This document shows, in pieces, positions 24,584 to 33,844 of a DNA stretch of 64,000 bases (position 1 is the stretch's first letter; every line of letters starts with the position of its first letter). This DNA is from Thalassotalea fonticola. GTDB lineage: Bacteria > Pseudomonadota > Gammaproteobacteria > Enterobacterales > Alteromonadaceae. The stretch spans positions 2,108,001 through 2,172,000 of the forward strand of contig NZ_CP136600.1 in assembly GCF_032911225.1 (NCBI RefSeq). The letters are read 5' to 3'. The translations under genes were made by a program, and so were the position numbers. The notes below the pieces were generated by a model. That model was not told the origin of the DNA. It saw only the letters and a program-made list of their open reading frames with translations, and did no database searches.

Positions 24584-25699
24584 TTAATCGCCATCTAAAG
24601 TAGCGCCTTTAAGACCACCTATGCCAGTTTGATCATTACTGCGAAGTTTGATCATTAAGCGTAAATCATTCGGTGAATCGGCATTATGCAAGGCGTCGGT
24701 GTAGCTGATCTCCCCTGCTTCGTATAAATCGAATAATGCCTGATCAAACGTTTGCATGCCTAATTCACGCGACTTTGCCATAACTTCTTTAATGTCACCA
24801 ACCGCACCTTTTTTAATAAGTTCAGATACATAAGGTGAATTTAGTAAAATCTCAATTGCCGCTTTACGGCCTAAGCCATCACGAGTTGGTACAAGTTGTT
24901 GAGCAACAATACCGCGCAAGTTTAAGGCTAAATCGAACTGCAGCTTTTCATGTTGCTCTGGCGGTACTAAATGCATAATCCGGTCAATGGCTTGGTTAGC
25001 ATTATTAGCATGCAACGTAGCAATACATAAATGGCCGGTTTCGGCAAAACTTAATGCGTGCTCCATAATATCTTGTGAGCGGATTTCACCAATTAAGATA
25101 ACATCAGGCGCTTGGCGTAATGAACTCTTAAGCGCAGCATCAAAAGACTCGGTATCCATGCCTACTTCACGTTGAGTGATCATCGATTTACCGTGTTCAT
25201 GAACAAATTCAACCGGATCTTCAATAGTAAGAATATGACCGCGAGCATTACGGTTACGATAACCAATTAATGATGCCATCGACGTTGATTTACCCGTACC
25301 GGTACCACCAACGAATAATAATAAACCACGTTTCGACATCACCAACTCTTTTAACACTGGTGGTAAACCAAGTTTTTCGGTATCCGGTATGTCAGTAACA
25401 ATGCGGCGCACAACCATGCCTGGCATTTCACGTTGCCAAAACGCAGAAATACGAAAACGGCCAATGTCATCTATCGCGATGGCGTAGTTACATTCTTTAG
25501 TTTCAGTAAATTCAGTAATTTGCTTTTCCGTCATTGAACTATGAACTAACGCTAAGGCGTCGTCAAAGCTTAATACTTTTTCATCAACCGGCTGTAATTC
25601 GCCATTAATTTTGGCACTGGCAGAAAGATTAACGGTGATAAATAAATCAGAGGCATCCTCTTTCACCATGGCTTGTAGTAATTGGTGTAAATACATCAA
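24584..25699 (-). CDS. pilU: Type IV pilus retraction ATPase, PilU-like
   Basis: The 371-residue secretion-superfamily ATPase has a PAS-like N-domain and then Walker A GGTGTGKST, Asp box LTIEDPVEF, Walker B PDVILIGEIR and His box GHLCIATLHANNA. The PilT AIRNLIRE motif is replaced by SPYVSELIKKG, as in PilU. It would work with PilT in pilus retraction at the inner membrane. It is 10 bases downstream of pilT in one operon, the usual order in gammaproteobacteria. The C-terminus carries a short GIGGLKGATLDGD tail. Confidence 0.93.
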   Translation of the reverse strand: MMYLHQLLQAMVKEDASDLFITVNLSASAKINGELQPVDEKVLSFDDALALVHSSMTEKQITEFTETKECNYAIAIDDIGRFRISAFWQREMPGMVVRRIVTDIPDTEKLGLPPVLKELVMSKRGLLLFVGGTGTGKSTSMASLIGYRNRNARGHILTIEDPVEFVHEHGKSMITQREVGMDTESFDAALKSSLRQAPDVILIGEIRSQDIMEHALSFAETGHLCIATLHANNANQAIDRIMHLVPPEQHEKLQFDLALNLRGIVAQQLVPTRDGLGRKAAIEILLNSPYVSELIKKGAVGDIKEVMAKSRELGMQTFDQALFDLYEAGEISYTDALHNADSPNDLRLMIKLRSNDQTGIGGLKGATLDGD

Positions 25700-25709
25700 A
25701 ATCCCTTAC

Positions 25710-26753
25710 TTAGTAAACCTTAAACTGGTTTTTATCAGCAGCTTTATGCATTGCATCTTCACGGGTGATAAGGCCACGGCTTAATAAGTTTTGTAAACAT
25801 TGATCCATCGTTTGCATGCCATGCGACATACCGGTTTGAATCGCTGAATACATTTGCGCTATTTTATCTTCACGAATAAGATTTCGAATAGCTGGCACAC
25901 CAATCATAATTTCATGAGCAGCAACTCGACCACCACCAACTTTTTTGATTAATGTTTGTGAAATAACCGCGCGTAAAGACTCAGAGAGCATTGAACGTAC
26001 CATGTCTTTTTCTTCACCTGGAAATACATCAACGATACGGTCAATAGTTTTTGGTGCTGAGGTTGTATGCAGCGTACCAAATACCAGATGACCAGTTTCT
26101 GCTGCAGTCATCGCTAGTCGAATAGTTTCTAAATCACGCATCTCACCAACAAGTATTACATCAGGATCTTCACGCAATGCTGAACGCAAAGCATTGTTAA
26201 AACTTAGTGTGTCGCGATGAACTTCACGTTGGTTAATTAAACATTGTTTATTCTCATGAACAAATTCAATCGGATCTTCAATAGTTAAAATGTGATCGCG
26301 CTTAGATTCATTAATATAATCAACCATGGCGGCTAATGTAGTAGACTTACCCGAACCCGTTGGCCCCGTAACAAGCACTAAACCACGTGGATTTTCAGAA
26401 ATTTGTCTGAAAATATCAGGACAACCTAGCTCATCTAACGACAAAATTTTACTTGGAATAGTACGAAATACCGCAGCTGGGCCTCGATTTTGGTTAAAGG
26501 CGTTTACACGAAAGCGCGCTAAATTAGGCACTTCAAAGGAGAAATCGACTTCTAAATTTTCTTCGTATTCTTTACGTTGACGATCGGTCATAATGTCATA
26601 CACTAAACCATTAACGTCTTTGTCTTCTAGCGGCGGGATGTTAACCTTACGTACGTCACCATCAACACGAATGGCTGGTGGCATACCAGTAGATAAATGT
26701 AAATCGGAAGCATTGTGTTCAACACTGAATGCTAAAAGTTCGGTAATATCCAT
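25710..26753 (-). CDS. pilT: Type IV pilus retraction ATPase PilT
   Basis: The 347-residue hexameric ATPase drives pilus retraction and twitching. Motifs are Walker A GPTGSGKST, Asp box LTIEDPIEF, Walker B PDVILVGEMR, His box GHLVFGTLHT and the C-terminal AIRNLIRED that is needed for retraction. It starts 36 bases from the divergent yggS, conserved neighbours in E. coli and Pseudomonas. Confidence 0.97.
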   Translation of the reverse strand: MDITELLAFSVEHNASDLHLSTGMPPAIRVDGDVRKVNIPPLEDKDVNGLVYDIMTDRQRKEYEENLEVDFSFEVPNLARFRVNAFNQNRGPAAVFRTIPSKILSLDELGCPDIFRQISENPRGLVLVTGPTGSGKSTTLAAMVDYINESKRDHILTIEDPIEFVHENKQCLINQREVHRDTLSFNNALRSALREDPDVILVGEMRDLETIRLAMTAAETGHLVFGTLHTTSAPKTIDRIVDVFPGEEKDMVRSMLSESLRAVISQTLIKKVGGGRVAAHEIMIGVPAIRNLIREDKIAQMYSAIQTGMSHGMQTMDQCLQNLLSRGLITREDAMHKAADKNQFKVY

Positions 26754-26789
26754 AAAATCCCTAATTTATAATTGTTATAGAAATAAAAA

Positions 26790-27473
26790 ATGACCAATAT
26801 CGCAGACAATCTCAAAGCAATACACCAAGATATTATTAACGCCTGCAATAATGCCAATCGCTCATCTGCTACTGTGAGCTTGTTGGCTGTAAGTAAAACG
26901 AAACCTATAAGTTTAATTCAACAGGCGTATGATGCCGGACAACGCCATTTTGGTGAGAATTACGTGCAAGAGACCGTTGATAAAGTACAACAGCTTGCCC
27001 ATTTAACTGATATCACCTGGCATTTTATCGGTCCGATTCAGAGCAATAAAACCCGACTCATTGCTGAAAATGTTGCTTGGGTCCATTCAATAGACCGGTT
27101 AAAAACAGCAAAACGCCTTAATGAACAACGTGATAGTAACATTATCCCGTTAAACGTTTGTTTACAAGTGAATATTAGTGGTGAAGAAAGTAAATCAGGA
27201 GCAACAATTGATGAAATTGCAGAGTTAGCTGAATTTATCAACAATTGTGCAAATTTAACCCTGCGCGGTTTAATGGCGATACCGGCAAAAGGCAACGATG
27301 AAACAACAAGACAAAGCTTTCGCAAAATGCAGACCTTGTTTAATCAATTACAGCACCAATATCCTAGTGTAGATACATTGTCGATGGGTATGAGCAATGA
27401 TATGAATATAGCCATCGATTGTGGCAGTAGTATGATACGTGTCGGCACTGCGATATTTGGTGCTAGGGATTAG
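26790..27473 (+). CDS. yggS: PLP homeostasis protein (YggS/PLPBP family)
   Basis: The 227-residue alanine-racemase-fold protein binds pyridoxal phosphate at the Lys in LLAVSKTKP. Further motifs are FGENYVQE, WHFIGPIQSNK, GLMAIPA and SMGMSNDM..AIDCGSSMIRVGTAIFG. It buffers PLP and affects amino-acid pools; it is not an enzyme. It is first in the conserved yggS-proC-yggT run. Confidence 0.96.
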   Translation: MTNIADNLKAIHQDIINACNNANRSSATVSLLAVSKTKPISLIQQAYDAGQRHFGENYVQETVDKVQQLAHLTDITWHFIGPIQSNKTRLIAENVAWVHSIDRLKTAKRLNEQRDSNIIPLNVCLQVNISGEESKSGATIDEIAELAEFINNCANLTLRGLMAIPAKGNDETTRQSFRKMQTLFNQLQHQYPSVDTLSMGMSNDMNIAIDCGSSMIRVGTAIFGARD

Positions 27474-27556
27474 GAACTAGAAACGAAGAGCATGAACGGT
27501 TCTCATATATAACACCACTTCCTGAATTTATTTCAGGATCTCAAACAGGAAGTAAC

Positions 27557-28372
27557 ATGAAAAAAGTCGCATTTATCGGCGCAGGTAATATGAACAGCAG
27601 CATCTTAGTTGGCATGGTCAATCAAGGTTTTAACGCTAATGACATTATGGTAAGTAACCCTAGTGCGCCGAAACGTGAAGCGTTGGCTCAGCAATATGGC
27701 GTACAGCAAAGCGAGGACAATATAGTTGCCGCTAATTTTGCTGATGTAATTGTGCTAGGCGTAAAGCCACATTTTATTAGGCAAGTTTGTCGTGAGATCG
27801 CCGCACAAGTTGATATATCCAATAAATGTTTTATTTCGGTGGCCGCAGGCATTAGTCTCGCACAAATGCAATCTGAGTTAGGTGATAGCACTGCCATTAT
27901 CCGCTGTATGCCAAATACCCCTTCCCAGCTTGGCATCGGGATGACAGGAGTGTTTGCCAATAGTGCAATTAAAGCTGATGATGAAGCGTTTACCAATTCA
28001 TTACTAAACGGAATTGGTAAAGTGTTATGGCTACAAAGCGAAGCAGAAATTGACGACTTACTGGCAGTTTCAGCCTCAGGTCCCGCATATTTCTTCGCCT
28101 TTATGGAAGCCATGCAAACCAAAGCAATGGAGTTTGGTTTTAGTGAACAAGTTGCCCGAGAACTCGTGCAGCAAACAGCAGTAGGCGCAGCACAAATGGT
28201 GATCCAAAATACAGATTCAATATCTACATTGCGAGAAAATGTAACTTCAAAAGGCGGCACAACCCAAGCCGCTCTGAATGTATTTGCTAATGGTAACCTG
28301 ATTAGTTTAGTAGGTGACTCTATGGAAGCGGCAAAACAACGTTCCATTGAAATTACAGAAAGTAACAACTAA
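27557..28372 (+). CDS. proC: Pyrroline-5-carboxylate reductase
   Basis: The 271-residue enzyme reduces pyrroline-5-carboxylate to proline with NAD(P)H. The Rossmann motif is IGAGNMNSSIL. Family segments include VILGVKP, CMPNTPSQLGIGMTG and the ProC signature SASGPAYFFAFMEAM with TSKGGTTQAAL. It follows yggS by 83 bases containing a small hairpin (27531-27547). Confidence 0.97.
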   Translation: MKKVAFIGAGNMNSSILVGMVNQGFNANDIMVSNPSAPKREALAQQYGVQQSEDNIVAANFADVIVLGVKPHFIRQVCREIAAQVDISNKCFISVAAGISLAQMQSELGDSTAIIRCMPNTPSQLGIGMTGVFANSAIKADDEAFTNSLLNGIGKVLWLQSEAEIDDLLAVSASGPAYFFAFMEAMQTKAMEFGFSEQVARELVQQTAVGAAQMVIQNTDSISTLRENVTSKGGTTQAALNVFANGNLISLVGDSMEAAKQRSIEITESNN

Positions 28373-28447
28373 GTTTACACTCCTTAGTGGCTCTTAGTAT
28401 ATGATTAGACATACTTATTTTTTTATTAGCTTTTATATGGAGTATTC

Positions 28448-28996
28448 ATGGAAGCGTTAGTGTATTTGCTAAATTTTGTTTTTGATGCCTATTTAATGAT
28501 TTTGGTGTTGAGAGTTTGGCTACAAGCGGTGCGAGCCGATTTTTATAACCCATTTAGTCAATTTGTAGTGAAAGCAACCAACCCGGTTGTGATCCCATTT
28601 AGAAAAATTATTCCTGGATTTGCCGGTATTGACATGGCGACATTATTGGTCGCGTTTATCATCGGCTGTATGAAATATTCAGTGCTGGCACTAATTGGCG
28701 GCCAGGCCATTGAAATAATGTCATTGCTGTTTATCAGCTTTCTATTTTTAATAAAACAAAGCGGTACTTTACTGTTTGTGATCATGCTGGTAATGGCATT
28801 AATGAGCTGGGTAGTACAAAGCCGCAGCCCTGCACAAATGGTATTTCATCAGTTAACCGAGCCATTTTTACGTCCTATTCGCCGTATAATGCCTGACTTA
28901 GGTGGCATAGATTTATCGGTATTAGTGGCATTTATAGCGCTAAACGTGATTAATATTTTCATCGGTAGTGTGATCCCAATTTGGCATTACCTATAA
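28448..28996 (+). CDS. yggT: YggT-family membrane protein
   Basis: The 182-residue protein is two tandem YggT repeats, each with the pattern NPVVIPFRKIIPGFAGID and PFLRPIRRIMPDLGGIDLS flanked by transmembrane helices (four or more in total). The family has been linked to osmotic tolerance and to membrane or division functions, but its mechanism is unclear. It keeps the conserved position after proC. Confidence 0.93.
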   Translation: MEALVYLLNFVFDAYLMILVLRVWLQAVRADFYNPFSQFVVKATNPVVIPFRKIIPGFAGIDMATLLVAFIIGCMKYSVLALIGGQAIEIMSLLFISFLFLIKQSGTLLFVIMLVMALMSWVVQSRSPAQMVFHQLTEPFLRPIRRIMPDLGGIDLSVLVAFIALNVINIFIGSVIPIWHYL

Positions 28997-29096
28997 TTTA
29001 TGTAATTTGGCCTACAGATAGTCGGTCTATTTTCATAGAGCGGCTATAATTAACTGTATTAATAGCATTTCAGGCACAGCCTATAAGAGAGGGCTT

Positions 29097-29540
29097 ATGT
29101 TTAAATTCTTCACTAAAAGTATATTATTGATTGTTGCAGTTCTAGGTTTTAGCAGTGTTGCCAGTGCTGAGAATATGAAAAAATTTGACGATATAGAAGT
29201 TCATTATATTGGGCTTCCCACCACAATTTTACAACCTGACATTGCTAAAACCTATGGTATTGAGCGCAGTCGTTACCGCGGTTTTGTTAATATTTCTGTT
29301 TTAGATACAAGTCAAGAAGGCAACCCGGCTCTTAAGGTTGGTATTTCAGGAAAGGCGACAAACTTGCTTGGCCAACCAATGACGCTAGAGTTTGAAGAGG
29401 TTAAAGAAGGCAGCGCCATTTATTATATTACTACGGTTAAGTATCCAAATGATGAGTTATATCGTTTTGATATCTTAATTAACAATAATGGCAAAGAACA
29501 TCGTTTACAATTCCAGCAAAAATTTTACATTGAGCAGTAA
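29097..29540 (+). CDS. Exported DUF4426-family protein
   Basis: The 147-residue protein has a signal peptide (cleavage near SVASA, residue 24) and one compact beta-rich domain (YIGLPTTILQPDIAKTYGIERSRYRGFVNISV). This matches the DUF4426 family, of unknown function, that sits between yggT and rdgB in many marine gammaproteobacteria in place of yggU. It is periplasmic and may be a small chaperone or binding protein. Confidence 0.8.
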   Translation: MFKFFTKSILLIVAVLGFSSVASAENMKKFDDIEVHYIGLPTTILQPDIAKTYGIERSRYRGFVNISVLDTSQEGNPALKVGISGKATNLLGQPMTLEFEEVKEGSAIYYITTVKYPNDELYRFDILINNNGKEHRLQFQQKFYIEQ

Positions 29541-29566
29541 AAATAGTTAAACATCTTATGTTAATA

Positions 29567-29597
29567 ATCAAAAAAGCGGTACAATGCCGCTTTTTTA
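29567..29597 (+). terminator. Rho-independent terminator after DUF4426 gene
   Basis: AAAAAAGCGG and CCGCTTTTTT pair around a short loop and end in a T-run, between the DUF4426 gene and rdgB. Confidence 0.8.
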
Positions 29598-29649
29598 ATA
29601 TCTAAAATTTAATTGCTTAGTTTAAATTCAATCATTACGGTATCCATCA

Positions 29650-30240
29650 ATGAACAAAATCGTTTTAGCTACAGGTAACAAGGGAAAAGTTAAAGAGTTC
29701 GCTGAAATTCTAAGTGAGCATAATATCGACATAGTGCCACAAAGTGATTTTAACGTCAGCGAAGTTGCAGAAACTGGCACTACTTTTGTTGAGAACGCCA
29801 TTATCAAGGCTCGTCATGCAGCAAAAATTACCGGTTTACCAGCAATAGCCGATGATTCAGGTTTAGAAGTTGACTTCCTTAAAGGAGCACCCGGTATTTA
29901 CTCTTCTCGTTATGCTGGCGAGAACGGTAATGACAGTGCTAATAACACTAAATTATTGGCCGCCCTGGATGGTGTTTCTACATCACATAGAACCGCTCGT
30001 TTTCAATGTGTCATTGTTTATATGCGCCACGCCGATGATCCTACGCCAATTATTTGTCAAGGCAGTTGGGAAGGCGAAATTACCACTGAACAGCACGGTG
30101 AAGAAGGCTTTGGCTATGATCCATTATTTTGGTTAACAGACCATGCCATGACCTCGGCGCAATTACCTAGAGAGCTTAAAAACCAATTAAGTCACCGCGG
30201 CAAAGCATTAGCCAAGTTATTGCAAAGCTTTAACACCTAA
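29650..30240 (+). CDS. rdgB: XTP/dITP diphosphatase RdgB
   Basis: The 196-residue Ham1-family pyrophosphatase removes dITP, XTP and ITP from the nucleotide pool. It has LATGNKGKVKEF for phosphate binding, the metal/catalytic ADDSGLEVD, and C-terminal SHRGKAL. The length matches E. coli RdgB. It is followed at 30 bases by hemW, as in E. coli. Confidence 0.97.
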   Translation: MNKIVLATGNKGKVKEFAEILSEHNIDIVPQSDFNVSEVAETGTTFVENAIIKARHAAKITGLPAIADDSGLEVDFLKGAPGIYSSRYAGENGNDSANNTKLLAALDGVSTSHRTARFQCVIVYMRHADDPTPIICQGSWEGEITTEQHGEEGFGYDPLFWLTDHAMTSAQLPRELKNQLSHRGKALAKLLQSFNT

Positions 30241-30270
30241 TACAATTTTTTAATTACAGAGACTGCCACC

Positions 30271-31428
30271 TTGTTAGTATCACCGCCATTATCTCTTTAT
30301 ATTCACATTCCCTGGTGTGTGCAAAAATGTCCTTATTGTGACTTTAATTCACATGCACTAAAAGCAGATATTGACGAACAAGCATACATTCGCCATTTAC
30401 TTGCTGATTTAGATAACGACATTGCTCGCTTTAATATTGACCGACCATTGTATTCCATTTTTATTGGTGGCGGCACCCCAAGTTTATTCAGCAGCGAGGC
30501 TATAGAGCAACTGTTAATAGAAGTATTTAAACGATTTAAACCTGACACTGACCCTAATTTTAAGGTAGAAGTAACACTTGAGGCGAATCCGGGCACAGTA
30601 GAAGCAGATAAATTTAAGGGTTTTTATCAAGCTGGAGTTAATCGAATTTCAATTGGCGTACAAAGTTTCGCTTCAGATAAACTGATCAAACTTGGCCGAA
30701 TACATGACAGTGAACAAGCCATACGCGCCGCCGAAATAGCCCAAGATTGCGGTATTAGCAGTTTTAATTTAGATTTAATGCACGGCCTTGAACAGCAGTC
30801 GGTTGCAGGCGCTTTAGATGATTTAAAGCAAGCGATTGCGTTAAAGCCAAAACACTTATCTTGGTATCAATTAACGATAGAGCCAAACACCTCGTTTTAT
30901 TCAAAACCGCCAACATTACCAGAAGATGATGTATTGTGGGATATTCAAGAGCAAGGCTTTAAGCTGCTCGAACAGGCGGGCTATAAACAATATGAAATAT
31001 CAGCATACAGTAAAGGCGATGAATTTCAGTGCCGACATAACCTGAACTATTGGCAAAATGGTGATTACTTGGGGATAGGCTGTGGCGCTCATGGTAAAAT
31101 AACTGTACCTAGCGAAAACAATATTTACCGAACGGTGAAGGTAAAGCACCCTAAAGGTTATATGGATGATACCAGAGTGCACCTTGATCACATTCACAGT
31201 GTGCCTGAGTCTGAACGGCCATTTGAATATATGATGAACCGATTACGTTTGTTTAAGCCATTTAGCATGAGTGATTACGAAGCTGCGACAGGCTTACCTG
31301 GTGATACAGTTATAGAAGCCTTACAAACAGCTAAAAATAAGAAGTTGGTTGACCAGAACAATGGTTATTGGCAAGTTACTCAGCATGGTCATCGCTACCT
31401 CAATGATTTACTCAGCCTGTTTATTTAA
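30271..31428 (+). CDS. hemW: HemW radical-SAM heme chaperone
   Basis: The 385-residue HemN-like protein has the radical-SAM cluster CVQKCPYC (CxxxCxxC), GGGTPSLF and VGVQSF-type segments. It lacks the second-domain features of a true coproporphyrinogen oxidase. HemW binds heme and helps deliver it to respiratory enzymes. The start is a TTG at 30271; no in-frame ATG lies before the conserved LYIHIPWC, so the TTG is needed. Confidence 0.95.
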   Translation: MLVSPPLSLYIHIPWCVQKCPYCDFNSHALKADIDEQAYIRHLLADLDNDIARFNIDRPLYSIFIGGGTPSLFSSEAIEQLLIEVFKRFKPDTDPNFKVEVTLEANPGTVEADKFKGFYQAGVNRISIGVQSFASDKLIKLGRIHDSEQAIRAAEIAQDCGISSFNLDLMHGLEQQSVAGALDDLKQAIALKPKHLSWYQLTIEPNTSFYSKPPTLPEDDVLWDIQEQGFKLLEQAGYKQYEISAYSKGDEFQCRHNLNYWQNGDYLGIGCGAHGKITVPSENNIYRTVKVKHPKGYMDDTRVHLDHIHSVPESERPFEYMMNRLRLFKPFSMSDYEAATGLPGDTVIEALQTAKNKKLVDQNNGYWQVTQHGHRYLNDLLSLFI

Positions 31429-31445
31429 CTCGAAATGATTTTAAT

Positions 31446-31961
31446 ATGAATATTCAACAAATAAGCTGCGAGCAACAATTAGAAATTGATCAAGACTTTA
31501 TGCGCCAAGCAATAGTACTTGCTGAACAAGCCGAAACCGAAGGTGAAATTCCTGTCGGTGCCGTGTTGGTTTGCAATGGCGAGGTTATAGCAAAAGGTTG
31601 GAACCAATCAATTCAACAGCATGATCCATCTGCCCATGCAGAAATGCAAGCAATTCGAAAAGCCGGACCAAATATGGAAAACTATCGAATGCTCGATTGT
31701 ACTTTATACGTCACTTTAGAGCCTTGTCCAATGTGCGCAGGTTTATTGGTGCACAGTAGAATAAAGCGCTTGGTTTTTGCTGCCAGTGATTTAAAAACAG
31801 GCGCATGCGGTAGCGTGTTTAACTTAGTCAATAATGAAAAGTTAAACCATCAACTAGAGGTCACATCAGGGATATTACAGCAAGAATGCAGCACTATGCT
31901 GTCTGCGTTTTTTAAGCGCAGACGCAAAGAAAAAAAAGCAAGTAAAGCGACTAAAATATAA
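31446..31961 (+). CDS. tadA: tRNA-specific adenosine deaminase TadA
   Basis: The 171-residue cytidine-deaminase-fold enzyme makes inosine at the wobble position of tRNA-Arg(ACG). Zinc ligands and the catalytic Glu are in HAEMQAI and PCPMCAG, and the family segment IPVGAVLV is present. The basic tail KRRRKEKKASKATK follows the usual end. It forms the tadA / mltF / purL neighbourhood known from E. coli. Confidence 0.96.
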   Translation: MNIQQISCEQQLEIDQDFMRQAIVLAEQAETEGEIPVGAVLVCNGEVIAKGWNQSIQQHDPSAHAEMQAIRKAGPNMENYRMLDCTLYVTLEPCPMCAGLLVHSRIKRLVFAASDLKTGACGSVFNLVNNEKLNHQLEVTSGILQQECSTMLSAFFKRRRKEKKASKATKI

Positions 31962-32210
31962 ACCGTTAACGAATTATATTTTTGTAATACTTTATTTAAT
32001 GATATTGCTATTAAGCAAAACCACTCTAAAGAACACTCGATAACGACTGTTTACTCTACGATTGCAGGCTCTTAACTGGCGACGGCGTTGGTTGGTCTTA
32101 CAAGATCTGGGTCTCATTATTTGCACCATTTTTTGGTTTATTGTGAATATAACCATCAAAAATGACAATTTGATGACATAACTCACTTATTATTCACTTA
32201 ATATGAATCA

Positions 32211-33641
32211 CTAATCTTCGCTAGTGTCGTTTTTACTTTCTTCTGCATCTATTTCGGCTTCTTTACTGCCACCTTTTTCTAAAAATAACAGCGTATCGTA
32301 ATAGGCGCGAATATTTTCCACATAACGGACCGGTTCATCACCACGAGCATATCCGTACTTAGTATTTTTATAATATTTTCGTTGTTTTAACAAGGGTAAA
32401 GATTCTTTCACGTCTACCCAGCGATCAGGATCGCCACCGCGACGCTCGGTGATCACTCTTGCATCTTCCATATGTCCCCAACCAACATTATAAGCGGCTA
32501 AAGCAAACCATTTTCGATCCGGGTTTTTAATACGTGCAGGAATACGGTTAATTAACTGTAAGAAATATTTCGCCCCGCCCTTTATACTCTGTTCAGCATC
32601 AAGCCGGCTTTTTACGCCCATTTGTTTTGCCGTTGGCAAGGTCAACATCATCATGCCTCGAACTCCGGTATAAGAACGAGCATGCGGCTCCCAATGAGAT
32701 TCTTGATAGCTGATTGCCGCTAAAAAACGCCAATCCATATCAACACCGTGACGTTCAAATAATGGTTTGTATTTGGGCAATTTACTTTCTACTGCTTCAA
32801 TAAACGTACGAGTATCAACATAGTTAAATTCTTGAATATGGCCATAATACTTATCTTCAAGTGTTAGGATAGTCCCATCATGATGAGCCTCACCAAAAAA
32901 TTCCACCAGCGAGGCAAGCAAAGCGTCATCGCCTTCTTTGCTTAATACCCAGGCAATCGGTTTTGGTTGTTGAATGGTAAATGCGACGCTTATTTCAGGG
33001 TAATAACGACGGTTAATTGCTAAGCTATTACTGTCAGCAATGGTAAAGTCCAGTCGCTCTTCAAGAACTTCCAGCAATAACTCATCGGAATCAAATTCAT
33101 CGGTTACCGTCCAGGATAAATTTGGATGTTCGGCTTGTAAGGCTTGCAAGTTTTCCGCATGGCTGGAATGCTCGGTTACTTTTAAGCTACCGGAAAAATC
33201 TTCTATTTTGCGAGGCCATTCTCGCCCCTGTTTGAATACTAACTTTTGACTAATATTAGAATAGCTGGGAGTAAATCGATATTTAGTCAGGCGCTCTGGC
33301 GTTACTGATAAACCGGCGGCAAGAATATCGACTTCACCTGTATCTATTTTCGGAAATAATTCATTTAAGGTATAGCTTGGTACTATTTCTAACTCAACCC
33401 CTAAATAATCAGCGTACGCTTGAGCTAGTTCGAATTCAAATCCACGCGGCCCTGTAGCACCAAGGTAATAACTATTAGGGCCAAACAATGTGCCGACTTT
33501 TAGCTTGCCGCGTTTAATAATTTGTTGCAGCCCTGAGGGTTCGCCTGGACCACTACAAGCGGTTAACAGAAAAGCTGCAACAAGTAATAAACTTGTTAAA
33601 GACGTCGCTATGTTTTTAAATTTATAGAGTATTTTTTTCAT
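32211..33641 (-). CDS. mltF: Membrane-bound lytic transglycosylase MltF
   Basis: The 476-residue lipoprotein (lipobox LTAC, Cys29) has an N-terminal SBP_bac_3-type binding domain (about 40-270) and a C-terminal SLT domain (about 290-440). The catalytic Glu is in [12 protein letters not shown], and GVRGMMMLT is the usual following motif. It cleaves peptidoglycan glycan strands to anhydromuropeptides at the outer membrane. It is divergent from purL, as in E. coli. The tail is Glu/Asp/Lys rich. Confidence 0.95.
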   Translation of the reverse strand: MKKILYKFKNIATSLTSLLLVAAFLLTACSGPGEPSGLQQIIKRGKLKVGTLFGPNSYYLGATGPRGFEFELAQAYADYLGVELEIVPSYTLNELFPKIDTGEVDILAAGLSVTPERLTKYRFTPSYSNISQKLVFKQGREWPRKIEDFSGSLKVTEHSSHAENLQALQAEHPNLSWTVTDEFDSDELLLEVLEERLDFTIADSNSLAINRRYYPEISVAFTIQQPKPIAWVLSKEGDDALLASLVEFFGEAHHDGTILTLEDKYYGHIQEFNYVDTRTFIEAVESKLPKYKPLFERHGVDMDWRFLAAISYQESHWEPHARSYTGVRGMMMLTLPTAKQMGVKSRLDAEQSIKGGAKYFLQLINRIPARIKNPDRKWFALAAYNVGWGHMEDARVITERRGGDPDRWVDVKESLPLLKQRKYYKNTKYGYARGDEPVRYVENIRAYYDTLLFLEKGGSKEAEIDAEESKNDTSED

Positions 33642-33742
33642 ATCAATTTCATTGTGAAGTCATTTTTACATTTTTTACAGTCTTTTTTTAATTTTGTTTA
33701 TAAACAATCTGTTTTACCCTTACTAATTCCTCTTAATTCTTT

Positions 33743-33748
33743 TATAAT
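33743..33748 (+). promoter_or_regulatory. Candidate -10 box of purL
   Basis: TATAAT is a perfect -10 hexamer followed by GCGCGCG, about 97 bases before the purL start. The -35 (TTACTA, 33720-33725, 17-base spacing) is weak. I see no purine-repressor-type dyad nearby. Confidence 0.45.
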
Positions 33749-33844
33749 GCGCGCGAAAAACCAACATTTTAAAGTAGCAATTCCATTGTATTTCAACGCT
33801 CATTTGTAGTTCTGAAATTTAATGGAATTGATATTAATATAACT

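Noticed and set aside
27688..28368. 226-residue open frame antisense to proC
   Set aside because: A shadow of the proC reading frame; no recognisable motif and no ribosome-binding site.
30271..31428. Annotation as coproporphyrinogen III oxidase HemN
   Set aside because: Size, motif context and position after rdgB fit HemW, a heme chaperone, instead.
31962..32210. Possible tRNA or small RNA in a locally GC-richer stretch (about 32060-32120)
   Set aside because: I could not fold a cloverleaf, and there is no T-loop consensus or terminator. The gap appears empty apart from gene ends.
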